In this document: positions 1-7,849 of the stretch, one piece after another
How the letters are laid out: the number at the start of each line of letters is the position of its first letter
How positions within the stretch are numbered: position 1 is the first letter of the stretch
Assembly (NCBI GenBank): GCA_023438885.1
Contig: JAEXPS010000006.1
Location: 1-38,907, forward strand
DNA from: Actinomycetes bacterium
Lineage (GTDB): Bacteria > Actinomycetota > Actinomycetes > Actinomycetales > Cellulomonadaceae
Reading direction: 5' to 3'
Length of the DNA stretch: 38,907 bases
The notes under the pieces: model-generated
Told to the model about the DNA's origin: nothing
Seen by the model: only the letters and a program-made list of their open reading frames with translations
Databases searched by the model: none
Translations under genes and position numbers: made by a program

Positions 1-830
1 CGGCTGCACCGGCTGCACCTGCCGCCGCACCTGCCGCCGCATCTGCCGCGCCGACGATGCCGATGGCGCCGCAGCCGGCACCGGCTGCACCTGTGTCGTC
101 GTACTCGGCCGGCGGCGCCGGGGAGGCCAGCCCCTTCGACTTCCAGATCGACGAGGCGCCACCCCCACGGCGCGGCGGCGCCGTGATCATCGGCGTCGTC
201 GTGGTGCTGCTCCTGCTGGTCGGCATCGGGTTCGGCATCCGGGCGCTGCTCTCGAACGTCACGCAGACCGACGACGAGGGAGCCGGCGCGGGGGCCACGT
301 CTGCGGCACCCACTCCGACGGCCGTGCAGACGCCGACCCAAGCGGCCTCGCCGCAGCCGACCGCGACCACCCCGACGGCGGTCCCCGGCGCCGCTCCGAG
401 GATCGCCGGCATCACGTCGATCGACCTCTCCGACACCGCCGACTCGCCGGCCGGCGTGCACGAGGAGGCAGTCGGCCGGGCGATCGACGGCGACCCCGCC
501 ACGTACTGGTTCTCCCAGACCTACACGCGCGACGACTTCTCCGGCTTCAAGGACGGCGTCGGTCTCGCTCTGACGCTCGACGAGCCGGCGACGGTGAGCA
601 CGGTGACGCTGCACGTCAACGGCACGGGCGGCAACGTCCAGGTGCGGGCGACCGACGCGGCGAACCCGACCTCCGGCGCGGTGCTGGCCTCCGGCCCGAT
701 GTCCGCGGACACCGTGCTGCAGCTCGACCCGGCGACGGTCACCGACTCCCTCGTCATCTGGTTCACGCAGCTGCCGACCAACGCCGCGGGGCAGTTCCGC
801 ATCGAGCTGACGGAGATCACGCTGCGCTGA
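1..830 (+). CDS. C-terminal part of membrane protein with extracellular discoidin-like domain (5' end outside window)
   Basis: The frame is open from the left edge (codons from base 3), so the first ATG at 57 is not the true start. Seen: an Ala/Pro-rich linker (bases 1-150), a basic PPRRGG stretch, one membrane segment (about bases 175-255, AVIIGVVVVLLLLVGIGFG), a Thr/Pro/Ala-rich spacer, then about 140 residues with A-I-D-G-D-P-A-T-Y-W-F-S, typical of F5/8 type C (discoidin) jelly-roll domains. The topology is therefore cytoplasmic N-terminus and external C-terminal domain. In actinobacteria the gene before trxB is usually MurJ or its pseudokinase partner, which ends in such a module (Rv3910-like), so a lipid II export/regulation role is inferred from position only. 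The kinase-like part is not in view. Confidence 0.75.
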   Translation, partial: AAPAAPAAAPAAASAAPTMPMAPQPAPAAPVSSYSAGGAGEASPFDFQIDEAPPPRRGGAVIIGVVVVLLLLVGIGFGIRALLSNVTQTDDEGAGAGATSAAPTPTAVQTPTQAASPQPTATTPTAVPGAAPRIAGITSIDLSDTADSPAGVHEEAVGRAIDGDPATYWFSQTYTRDDFSGFKDGVGLALTLDEPATVSTVTLHVNGTGGNVQVRATDAANPTSGAVLASGPMSADTVLQLDPATVTDSLVIWFTQLPTNAAGQFRIELTEITLR

Positions 831-837
831 CGGGGAC

Positions 838-864
838 GGGAACAGACCCCCCGTACGATCGGTT
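838..864 (+). promoter_or_regulatory. SigR/SigH-type promoter of trxBA
   Basis: GGGAAC at 838-843 is followed by exactly 18 bases and GTT at 862-864, matching the actinobacterial SigR (SigH) consensus GGAAT/C-N18-GTT used for thioredoxin genes under thiol oxidation. The expected start of transcription is near 870, about 30 bases before the trxB GTG. A TACGAT at 854-859 could serve as a housekeeping -10 but has no good -35. Motif match is seen; use by a SigR homologue is inference. Confidence 0.65.
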
Positions 865-901
865 CTACCGACCGCACCCCTCCCGACCCCGAGGACCTGC
901 T

Positions 902-1885
902 GTGAGCGATAGCGACGTCCGTGACCTCGTCATCATCGGTTCCGGGCCCGCCGGATACACCGCCGCCGTCTACGCGGCGCGTGCCGGGCTGTCGCCGGTG
1001 GTGGTCGCGGGCTCCGTCACCGCCGGTGGCGCGCTGATGAACACCACCGACGTCGAGAACTTTCCCGGCTTCCCCGACGGCATTCTCGGCCCTGAGCTGA
1101 TGGAGTCGATGCAGAAGCAGGCGGAGCGCTTCGGCGCCGAGGTCGTGTGGGACGACGTGGTGTCCGTCGAGCTGGACGGCGCCGTCAAGACGGTGGTCAC
1201 CGGGGGTGGCGAGACGTACCGCGCGCGGGCGGTGATCCTCGCCACGGGCTCCGCGTACCGGGAGCTCGGCCTGGCCGACGAGAAGCGCCTGTCCGGCCGC
1301 GGTGTGTCGTGGTGCGCCACCTGCGACGGCTTCTTCTTCCGCGACAAGGACATCGTCGTGGTCGGCGGCGGCGACTCGGCCGTCGAGGAGGCGACCTTCC
1401 TCACCAGGTTCGGCCGCACCGTGACGATGGTGCACCGCCGCGACCAGCTGCGTGCGTCGAAGATCATGGCTGACCGCGCGCTCGCCAACCCCAAGATCCG
1501 CTTCGAGTGGAACGCCGAGGTCGTGGGCATCCACGGCCAGGACAAGGTCGAGGGCGTGACGCTGCGCGACACCGTGACCGGCGAGACGCGCGAGCTGCCG
1601 GCCGCCGGGCTGTTCGTCGCGATCGGCCACGAGCCGCGGACCGAGCTGGTCAAGGGCCAGGTGGATCTCGACGAGAACGGCTACATCCTGGTGCAGGGTC
1701 GCAGCACCCTGACGAACCTGCCCGGCGTCTTCGCCTGCGGCGACGCGGTGGACCACACCTACCGCCAGGCCATCACCGCCGCCGGTTCCGGCTGTGCCGC
1801 CGCGCTGGACGCCCAGCACTACCTCGCCGCTCTCGGCGACGGGCACGACGAGGCGGCGGCGCTGGCCGCGGAGGCGTCGGCGTGA
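902..1885 (+). CDS. trxB: Thioredoxin-disulfide reductase
   Basis: A 327-aa flavoprotein that passes electrons from NADPH through FAD and a redox disulfide to thioredoxin in the cytoplasm. Seen: FAD-binding GSGPAG at residues 13-18, active-site C138-A-T-C141, NADPH-binding GGGDSAVEEA from residue 155, and the late FAD motif G-V-F-A-C-G-D-A. Length is normal for the low-molecular-weight bacterial type. The GTG start at 902 has GAGGA six bases upstream. trxA follows 34 bases later in the same direction, so the two are probably co-transcribed from the SigR-like promoter just upstream. Confidence 0.97.
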   Translation: MSDSDVRDLVIIGSGPAGYTAAVYAARAGLSPVVVAGSVTAGGALMNTTDVENFPGFPDGILGPELMESMQKQAERFGAEVVWDDVVSVELDGAVKTVVTGGGETYRARAVILATGSAYRELGLADEKRLSGRGVSWCATCDGFFFRDKDIVVVGGGDSAVEEATFLTRFGRTVTMVHRRDQLRASKIMADRALANPKIRFEWNAEVVGIHGQDKVEGVTLRDTVTGETRELPAAGLFVAIGHEPRTELVKGQVDLDENGYILVQGRSTLTNLPGVFACGDAVDHTYRQAITAAGSGCAAALDAQHYLAALGDGHDEAAALAAEASA

Positions 1886-1919
1886 GCCCGGTCCGGCCGG
1901 GCGCTCGGGCGGCTCGCCC

Positions 1920-2240
1920 GTGACCCATCCGGTGACGGACGCGACGTTCGACGCCGAGGTGCTCCGTTCGCCACTGCCGGTGGTCGTCGACTTCTGGGCG
2001 CCCTGGTGCGCCCCGTGCCGGGTCCTCAACCCCGTGCTCGACGAGCTGGCCGAGGCCTACGCCGGGTGCGTCTCGTTCGTCGCGGTCAACGCGGACGAGA
2101 ACCCGGGGCTCGTCGCGCGCTTCGGCATCGTGTCGCTTCCAACCGTGCAGTTCTTCGCCGCGGGCGAGCTGGCTGACGTGCTGTACGGCGCGCGGCCCAA
2201 GACGATGCTCGTCGAGCGCCTCGAGGCGATGCTCGCCTGA
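1920..2240 (+). CDS. trxA: Thioredoxin
   Basis: A 106-aa thioredoxin, the cytoplasmic dithiol donor for reductases and the substrate of the adjacent TrxB. Seen: V-V-D-F-W-A-P-W-C30-A-P-C33, the cis-proline loop S-L-P-T, and a full-length single thioredoxin fold. The active site is WCAPC instead of the classical WCGPC, a known variant expected to shift redox potential slightly. I chose GTG 1920 because the frame upstream to 1794 overlaps trxB and is not thioredoxin-like; GTG 1932 is an alternative. No clear ribosome binding site is visible, suggesting coupling to trxB. A strong hairpin starts directly after the stop. Confidence 0.93.
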   Translation: MTHPVTDATFDAEVLRSPLPVVVDFWAPWCAPCRVLNPVLDELAEAYAGCVSFVAVNADENPGLVARFGIVSLPTVQFFAAGELADVLYGARPKTMLVERLEAMLA

Positions 2241-2265
2241 CGACGGGGCGACACCCGCGCCGTCG
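2241..2265 (+). terminator. Hairpin after trxA (probable terminator)
   Basis: CGACGG (2241-2246) pairs with CCGTCG (2260-2265); after one G-G mismatch GCG pairs with CGC around an ACACC loop. It begins at the base after the trxA stop codon. Only a short T-rich stretch follows (TCTTG), as is common in GC-rich actinobacteria. It would separate trxBA from the aminotransferase gene. Confidence 0.55.
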
Positions 2266-2406
2266 GCGTCTTGATGGGTGGACGCTCTCGCGCCCTTCGC
2301 CGCAGTATCGTCGGGACGGGCGGGACCGTGCCGCCGAATCTTCGGCGATCGGCGCGCCGCAGGGCCATGGGTCGGACGGTCCTTCGGGCGTGGAACACTG
2401 GCGGCC

Positions 2407-3750
2407 ATGACTTCCCCGATCGAGCCCAGCCGCGAGGCGGTGGGCCAGCCCGTGTCCACCGCTGCCGCCGGCACCCGGCTCGACCCCTGGCTCGGCTCCT
2501 ACGCCGAGCGCACGCACGGCATGCGCGCCTCCGAGATCCGCGCCTTGTTCGCGGTGGCGAACCGGCCCGAGGTCGTCTCCCTCGCGGGCGGGATGCCCTT
2601 CCTCGACGGCCTCGCCCTCGACACGCTCGCCGAGCTCGCGGCCCACGTGGTGGCGACTCGCGGCCTGACGGCGCTCCAGTACGGCTCCGGCCAGGGCGAC
2701 GAGACGCTGCGCGAGCAGATCCTCGAGGTGATGCGGCTCGAGGCGATCAACGCGCACCCCGACGACGTCGTGGTGACCACCGGCTCCCAGCAGGCGCTCG
2801 ACCTCGTGACCCGCGTCTTCGTCGACCCGGGCGACGTGGTGGTGGCGGAGGCGCCGTCGTACGTCGGAGCGCTCGGGGTGTTCCGGGCCTACCAGGCCGA
2901 CGTGGTGCACGTGCCGATCGACGCGGCGGGGCTGATTCCCGGCGCGCTGGACGAGACGCTGACGCGCCTGGCGCGCGAGGGCCGGCGGGCCAAGTTCGTC
3001 TATGTCGTCCCGAACTTCCACAACCCCGCCGGTGTCAGCCTCGCGCTGGAGCGGCGTCCGCAGATCCTGGAGATCTGCCGGCGGCACGGCGTGCTCGTCG
3101 TCGAGGACAACGCTTACGGCCTGCTGGGCTTCGACGGAGAGCCCACGCCGGCGATGCGCTCGATGGACGACGAGGGCGTGCTCTACCTCGGCACGTTCTC
3201 GAAGACGTTCGCGCCCGGCTACCGGGTCGGATGGGTGGTGGCGCCGCACGCCGTGCGCGAGAAGCTGGTGCTGGCCAGCGAGTCCGCGATCCTGTGCCCC
3301 TCGAACGCCTCGCAGCTGGCCATCTCGACGTACCTGGCGACGTGCGACTGGCGCGGCCAGATCAAGGCGTACCGCGAGCTGTACCGCGAGCGGCGCGACG
3401 CGATGGTCGGAGCGCTCGCCGAGTACCTGCCGGACTGCACCTGGACCGTGCCGGACGGCGGCTTCTACACGTGGGTGAAGCTGCCGGACGGGCTGGACGC
3501 CAAGGAGATGCTGCCGCGCGCGGTGACCGCGCGGGTCGCCTACGTTCCGGGAACGGCGTTCTACTTCGACGGCCAGGGCACGGACCACATGCGGCTCTCG
3601 TTCTGCTACCCGACGCCCGAGCGCATCCGCGAGGGCGTGCGCAGGCTGTCCACCGTCGTGGCCGGCGAGGCCGAGCTCGTCGAGCTGTTCGGCACGGCCG
3701 GGCTCCCGGAGGGCGAGCAGGTCCAGTCCCCCGGTCCCGATCTCGCCTGA
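2407..3750 (+). CDS. PLP-dependent class I/II aminotransferase
   Basis: A 447-aa fold-type I aminotransferase of the group annotated as 2-aminoadipate/aromatic aminotransferase-like proteins. Seen: SLAGGMP near the N-terminus, the VPNFHNPAG motif, D-N-A-Y that contacts the PLP ring, and S-K-T-F-A-P-G-Y-R in which K266 should form the Schiff base with PLP. There is no N-terminal GntR DNA-binding domain, so it is not a full MocR regulator. ATG 2407 is chosen because the frame upstream (from 2278) is not aminotransferase-like and covers the leader after the trxA hairpin. The D-Ala-D-Ala ligase family gene follows 59 bases later. Substrate cannot be read from sequence; a 2-aminoadipate or branched/aromatic donor role is possible. 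Confidence 0.88.
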   Translation: MTSPIEPSREAVGQPVSTAAAGTRLDPWLGSYAERTHGMRASEIRALFAVANRPEVVSLAGGMPFLDGLALDTLAELAAHVVATRGLTALQYGSGQGDETLREQILEVMRLEAINAHPDDVVVTTGSQQALDLVTRVFVDPGDVVVAEAPSYVGALGVFRAYQADVVHVPIDAAGLIPGALDETLTRLAREGRRAKFVYVVPNFHNPAGVSLALERRPQILEICRRHGVLVVEDNAYGLLGFDGEPTPAMRSMDDEGVLYLGTFSKTFAPGYRVGWVVAPHAVREKLVLASESAILCPSNASQLAISTYLATCDWRGQIKAYRELYRERRDAMVGALAEYLPDCTWTVPDGGFYTWVKLPDGLDAKEMLPRAVTARVAYVPGTAFYFDGQGTDHMRLSFCYPTPERIREGVRRLSTVVAGEAELVELFGTAGLPEGEQVQSPGPDLA

Positions 3751-3809
3751 CCGGGGCGGCAGCGCCGGTAACCTCGTCACGTCGTCCGCCAGTCCAGGAG
3801 CACACCGCC

Positions 3810-4784
3810 GTGAACGCTGCCACCACTTCCCCGCGCATCGTCGTGCTGGCCGGGGGTCTGTCCCACGAGCGCGACGTCTCGTTGCGTTCCGGCCGGCGTG
3901 TGGCGGAGGCGCTGCGCTCCACGGGCGCCGAGGTCGTGGTGCACGACGTCGACGCCGACCTGGTGCCGCTGCTGCGCGAGGCCGACCCCGACCTGGTGTG
4001 GCCCCTGCTCCATGGGGCCACCGGTGAGGACGGCTCGGTGCGGGACGTGCTGTCGCTGCTCGGCCTGCCCATGCTCGGCACCGGCGCCCGGGCCAGCCGC
4101 GTCGCGTGGAGCAAGCCGATCGCCAAGACCGTGGTGGCGCGGGCCGGCCTGCCGACGCCCGAGTTCGTCACGCTGCCGCAGACGCTGTTCCGCGAGCTGG
4201 GAGCGCATCGGATCCTCGACGCGATCGTCGCGCGGCTCGGACTGCCGCTCGCGGTGAAGCCTTCGCGCGGCGGCTCCGCGCTCGGCGTGACCATGGTGAC
4301 CGCCGTGGAGCAGCTACCCGGCGCCATGGTCGAGTGCTTCTCCTACAGCGACACCGCGATGGTGGAGAAGGGTGTCGTCGGCACGGAGCTGGCGATCAGC
4401 GTGCTGGACACGGGCGAGGGTCCGTTCGCCCTCCCGGCCGTGGAGATCGTCACGGACGGGCCCTACGACTACGACGCCCGCTACAACCCCGGCCGTACCG
4501 AGTACTTCGCTCCGGCACGGTTGTCCGACGAGGTCGCGGCCGCGGCGGCGACGGTCGCCATCCAGGCCCACGAGGCGTTGGGCCTGAGCCGGCTGTCGCG
4601 CACGGACGTGATCGTCGACCAGGCGGGCACTCCGTGGTTCCTCGAGGTCAACGTGGCGCCGGGCATGACCGAGACGTCGCTGCTGCCGCAGGCGGCTGCG
4701 GCCGCGGGCTGCGAGCTCGGTGCGCTGTACCGGTCGCTCGTGGACGCCGAGCTCGCCGCGCTCGCGCCCTCCCTGGCGCGCTGA
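3810..4784 (+). CDS. D-alanine--D-alanine ligase family protein (ATP-grasp)
   Basis: A 324-aa ATP-grasp enzyme of the Ddl family, which joins two D-Ala for peptidoglycan precursor synthesis in the cytoplasm. Seen: G-G-L-S-H-E-R-D-V-S-L near residue 15, L-L-H-G-A-T-G-E-D-G-S, the ATP loop K-P-S-R-G-G-S-A-L-G-V, Y-D-Y-D-A-R-Y, and the metal-binding E-V-N-V-A-P-G-M-T near the C-terminus. Two family positions differ from typical Ddl: the usual G-T-x-Q-G after GEDG is S-V-R-D-V and the conserved D-K is S-K, so it may be a second Ddl-like ligase rather than the housekeeping copy. GTG 3810 has AGGAG nine bases upstream. It converges with parB. Confidence 0.85.
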   Translation: MNAATTSPRIVVLAGGLSHERDVSLRSGRRVAEALRSTGAEVVVHDVDADLVPLLREADPDLVWPLLHGATGEDGSVRDVLSLLGLPMLGTGARASRVAWSKPIAKTVVARAGLPTPEFVTLPQTLFRELGAHRILDAIVARLGLPLAVKPSRGGSALGVTMVTAVEQLPGAMVECFSYSDTAMVEKGVVGTELAISVLDTGEGPFALPAVEIVTDGPYDYDARYNPGRTEYFAPARLSDEVAAAAATVAIQAHEALGLSRLSRTDVIVDQAGTPWFLEVNVAPGMTETSLLPQAAAAAGCELGALYRSLVDAELAALAPSLAR

Positions 4785-4798
4785 TCTGCGCTTCCGAT

Positions 4799-4814
4799 CC
4801 TGACGTACGTCGGG
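4799..4814. terminator. Weak inverted repeat in the convergent ddl/parB gap
   Basis: CCTGAC-GTAC-GTCGGG can form a 6-bp stem (one G-U pair in RNA) with a GTAC loop, around the perfect palindrome GACGTACGTC. The 54-base gap between two convergent genes needs a terminator and this is the only candidate, but there is no T-run. Confidence 0.25.
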
Positions 4815-4838
4815 TGAAGAACCTCTCGTACAGAGCGG

Positions 4839-5852
4839 TCAGCGCTGGAACAGGCCGGGGTCGTCCGGCGCAAGGGCGCCGAGAATCCGATTGAGGTCCT
4901 GCACCGAGGCGAACTCGATCGTCAGCTTGCCCTTCGACTTGCCGAGCGTCGCGCGCACCCGCGTCTCGAAGCGATCGGAGAGCCGGCCGGCGAGGTCGTC
5001 GAGGGCCTCGTTGCGCTCCCCTGCCCGGGGTGCCGAGCGACGGGCCGGTCGGGCACCGTCGCCGCCCAGGGCGACGATCTCCTCCACCGCCCGGACCGAG
5101 AGCCCCTCGGCGACGATCCGCTGTGCCAGTCGCTCCATCGCGGCCGGGTCGTCCAGTCCGAGCAGGGCGCGGGCGTGGCCGGCCGAGAGCACACCGGCGG
5201 CGACGCGCCGCTGCACCAGCGGAGGGAGCTTGAGCAGGCGCAGCGTGTTGGAGATCTGCGGACGCGAGCGGTGGATGCGCCCGGCGAGCTCCTCCTGCGT
5301 GCAGCCGAAGTCGTCGAGCAGCTGCTGGTAGGCGGCCGCCTCCTCCAGCGGGTTGAGCTGCGAGCGGTGCAGGTTCTCCAGCAACGCGTCGCGCAGCAGG
5401 TCGCCGTCCGCCGTTTCGCGGATGATCGCGGGCACGGTGGCCAGTCCGGCGGCCTGCGCCGCGCGCCAGCGCCGCTCGCCCATCACCAGCTCGTAGGCGT
5501 CGCCGTCGGCGCGCACCACGACGGGCTGCAGTACCCCCACCTCGCGAATGGAGCCGACCAGCTCCTCGAGCGCGTCCTCGTCGAACACCGTGCGCGGCTG
5601 CCGTGCATTCGGATGGATGGACCCGACGGGCAGCTCGGCGAAGACGGCGCCCGGAACGGGCAGCAGCCCATCGGTCGGTGCTGCCAGGGCCTCCTCGACC
5701 GCCTGCTCGGCCTCCCGCAGCGCCTCGGCGGCGCCCTCGTCGTCCCGGGCCTTGGGGAACAGGACGTCCACCGGACGGTCTCGGTCGGTGTCGGCCCCGC
5801 TCGGGATCAGCGCACCGAGTCCCCGTCCGAGCCCGCGTCGCTTCTCGCTCAC
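4839..5852 (-). CDS. parB: Chromosome partitioning protein ParB
   Basis: A 337-aa ParB/Spo0J, a CTP-dependent DNA clamp that loads at parS and spreads to build the origin segregation complex. Seen: N-terminal RRGLGRGLGALIP (the ParA-stimulating tail), the CTP-binding region with GERRWRAA and L-E-N-L-H-R-S-Q-L-N-P-L-E-E-A, a helix-turn-helix around R-I-H-R-S-R-P-Q-I-S-N-T-L-R-L-L-K-L, and a C-terminal dimerisation domain. The GTG start (5852-5850) overlaps the parA stop by 4 bases (GTGA), so translation is coupled. The open frame upstream to 6314 lies inside parA and is a shadow. Five parS cores lie upstream in the same operon. Confidence 0.97.
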   Translation of the reverse strand: MSEKRRGLGRGLGALIPSGADTDRDRPVDVLFPKARDDEGAAEALREAEQAVEEALAAPTDGLLPVPGAVFAELPVGSIHPNARQPRTVFDEDALEELVGSIREVGVLQPVVVRADGDAYELVMGERRWRAAQAAGLATVPAIIRETADGDLLRDALLENLHRSQLNPLEEAAAYQQLLDDFGCTQEELAGRIHRSRPQISNTLRLLKLPPLVQRRVAAGVLSAGHARALLGLDDPAAMERLAQRIVAEGLSVRAVEEIVALGGDGARPARRSAPRAGERNEALDDLAGRLSDRFETRVRATLGKSKGKLTIEFASVQDLNRILGALAPDDPGLFQR

Positions 5853-7849
5853 CGCTCCTCCTCGCCGGTCGTCATCGAGGCGCCCCAGCCGGCGGTACCG
5901 GCTCCCGCGCCGTCGTCTGCTGGCCGCCACGGCTCGCCTGCCGGCCGTGGCGCATAGCCGCCTGAGCGCCTTGCCGACGCCTGGCGTGCCTGCCGGGCAG
6001 CCCCGCGCTCCGCGAGCTCTCTGGCCGCCTCCAGGTACGCCAGGGCGCCCGACGAGCCCGGGTCGTAGGTCATCACGGTCTGGCCGTAGCTCGGGGCCTC
6101 CGAGATCCGCACCGATCGCGGCACCGTGGTGCGCAGCGTGCGCTCCGGGAAGTGGGTGCGCACCTCGGCAGCCACCTGCTGCGCGAGGTTGGTGCGCGAG
6201 TCGAACATCGTCAACAGGATCGTCGAGACATGGAGGCTCGGGTTGAGATGCGCCTGGATCAGCTCGATCGTCTTGAGCAGCTGGCTCAGGCCCTCGAGCG
6301 CGTAGTACTCGCACTGGATCGGGATGAGCACCTCACGGCCCACCACGAACGCGTTGACGGTGAGCAGGCCGAGGCTCGGCGGGCAGTCGACGATGACGTA
6401 GTCGATGCGGGCGAGCCCCTGGGAGGCCCGCCACTCGAGGTAGCCGTCGAGCGCCGTGCGAAGCCTCGTCTCGCGCGCCACCAGGGAGACCAGCTCGATC
6501 TCCGCGCCGGACAGGTCGATGGTCGCGGGCACGCAGAGCAGGCCGGGAACGTCGGGGCTCTCCTGGACGGCCTCGTGCATCGGGCGACCCTCGACCAGGA
6601 CCTCGTAGACCGACGGCGTGCCGGCGCGGTGCTCGACCCCGAGTGCCGTCGACGCGTTCCCCTGCGGGTCGTTGTCCAGCACCAGCACCGTCAGCCCTGA
6701 CTGTGCCAGCGCTGCCGCCAGATTCACGGCGGTGGTCGTCTTGCCGACGCCGCCCTTCTGGTTGGCGATGGTGATGACCCGGGTCTGCTCCGGCTTCGGG
6801 AACCGCCGGCCCTGGAGCTCGATGCGTCGTCGCGCGTCCTGGTGCAGCGCAGCGAGCACAGGGGTGTCGTCGCTCACCGGCGGCAGGCTCTCGACCAGAG
6901 CGGCTCGCCGCTTCTCGTCGGGGTCGGGCGGTGCGTCGACGCCCGCCGTCCCCACCGACCAGCCCGTCCCCCCTGGCCCATCCTCGAAGCCCATGCCCGT
7001 ACCGTCTCCTGCCTTCTCGTGGTGTCGCGCGGCAACGCCGTCGACATGAGGCGAGGCCGTGGGCAGCTCTGGCCCGTCCGTCGCCGCCGACGCGGATCCG
7101 GAAGCCGGCGGCGTCAGCGGGCTAAGCGTTTCACGTGAAACGACCCCTGACGTGCTGTCCACAGGGTGGTTTGCCGCACTTGCGGCGCCATCGCCTCCCT
7201 TGTCCGCTTTGCCGAGAGGACTACGGGCGGAGGGCGTCGAGGCTGACGGGACGAGCTCCCGGTCGGTCTGCGCCAGTGCCGCCGCGTGGTCCGGAGCCCG
7301 CTCATCGCTCGGCGCCTCACTCCGAGGCGCCGCGTTCTCGTTTGCCGCGCGGGCCGAGGGCGCGCGCTCGCCGTCCCACTGGCGGGGAACGCGCGACTGG
7401 AACGCGACGCCCTCGACGGCCGGCTCCTCGCCGTCGGCGTGATCCGTTTCACGTGAAACGGCGTCCATCGCCTGCGGGTCCCGTACTGCTGGATCCGGGC
7501 TGCTCACCGGTGGCTGCGTCACAGGCACATCGACACCGGGGTGATGCGCCGGGATCGGGTCTGCCACAGGCTGACGCGGCACGCCGGGGTCGAACAGCTC
7601 CGCGGCCACCGTGGGGACGGGGGCGGCGAGTGGCTCCGTTTCACGTGAAACGGAGTCGGATGCGCCGCCCGGCGCTGCTCCGTCGACATCGCGCGGGGAC
7701 CGGGAACGTCCGGGTTCGGCCTCAGCGGGTCCCGCTTGACGCGCAGCCGCGCCGAGAGGTGCCGGGCTCGGCGCGACCCCGTCCTCGGCATTGTCCACGG
7801 ACGCGGCGACCGGCCCGGTGCGGCGCTTCTTCCTACCGAACACGCGCAC
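5849..7849 (-). CDS. parA: Chromosome partitioning ATPase ParA with long N-terminal extension
   Basis: ParA/Soj Walker ATPase that drives origin segregation with ParB. Seen: deviant Walker A K-G-G-V-G-K-T-T-T (K370 by this start), D-N-D-P-Q-G-N-A-S, and I-V-D-C-P-P-S-L-G-L; the core occupies roughly residues 355-640. About 350 low-complexity Ala/Pro/Glu-rich residues precede it. Three parS sites lie in this frame and each encodes V-S-R-E-T (residues 67-71, 131-135, 237-241). The start is uncertain: GTG 7849 overlaps the rsmG end by 17 bases with GGAG four bases upstream; GTG 7843 has better spacing; ATG 6994 (AGGAGA 11 bases upstream) would give a normal-sized 381-aa protein. Shorter parA extensions containing VSRET are known in mycobacteria, which supports translation through parS. 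Confidence 0.9.
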   Translation of the reverse strand: MRVFGRKKRRTGPVAASVDNAEDGVAPSPAPLGAAARQAGPAEAEPGRSRSPRDVDGAAPGGASDSVSRETEPLAAPVPTVAAELFDPGVPRQPVADPIPAHHPGVDVPVTQPPVSSPDPAVRDPQAMDAVSRETDHADGEEPAVEGVAFQSRVPRQWDGERAPSARAANENAAPRSEAPSDERAPDHAAALAQTDRELVPSASTPSARSPLGKADKGGDGAASAANHPVDSTSGVVSRETLSPLTPPASGSASAATDGPELPTASPHVDGVAARHHEKAGDGTGMGFEDGPGGTGWSVGTAGVDAPPDPDEKRRAALVESLPPVSDDTPVLAALHQDARRRIELQGRRFPKPEQTRVITIANQKGGVGKTTTAVNLAAALAQSGLTVLVLDNDPQGNASTALGVEHRAGTPSVYEVLVEGRPMHEAVQESPDVPGLLCVPATIDLSGAEIELVSLVARETRLRTALDGYLEWRASQGLARIDYVIVDCPPSLGLLTVNAFVVGREVLIPIQCEYYALEGLSQLLKTIELIQAHLNPSLHVSTILLTMFDSRTNLAQQVAAEVRTHFPERTLRTTVPRSVRISEAPSYGQTVMTYDPGSSGALAYLEAARELAERGAARQARQASARRSGGYAPRPAGEPWRPADDGAGAGTAGWGASMTTGEEER
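7128..7141. promoter_or_regulatory. parS site 1 (inside parA frame)
   Basis: Exact 14-bp core GTTTCACGTGAAAC of the ParB-binding parS palindrome, flanked by C and G. On the minus strand it reads GTT TCA CGT GAA AC in the parA frame. Confidence 0.95.
7446..7459. promoter_or_regulatory. parS site 2 (inside parA frame)
   Basis: Exact GTTTCACGTGAAAC, 318 bases (106 codons) from site 1 and read in the same parA frame as VSRET. Confidence 0.95.
7638..7651. promoter_or_regulatory. parS site 3 (inside parA frame, extended palindrome)
   Basis: Exact GTTTCACGTGAAAC, 192 bases (64 codons) from site 2 and in the same parA frame. CTCC before and GGAG after extend the perfect palindrome to 22 bp (7634-7655), the longest symmetry of the five sites. 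Confidence 0.95.

Noticed and set aside
521..2029. Long minus-strand open frame over trxB and trxA
   Set aside because: High GC content leaves antisense frames open; the translation has no family motif and trxB/trxA are unmistakable on the plus strand.
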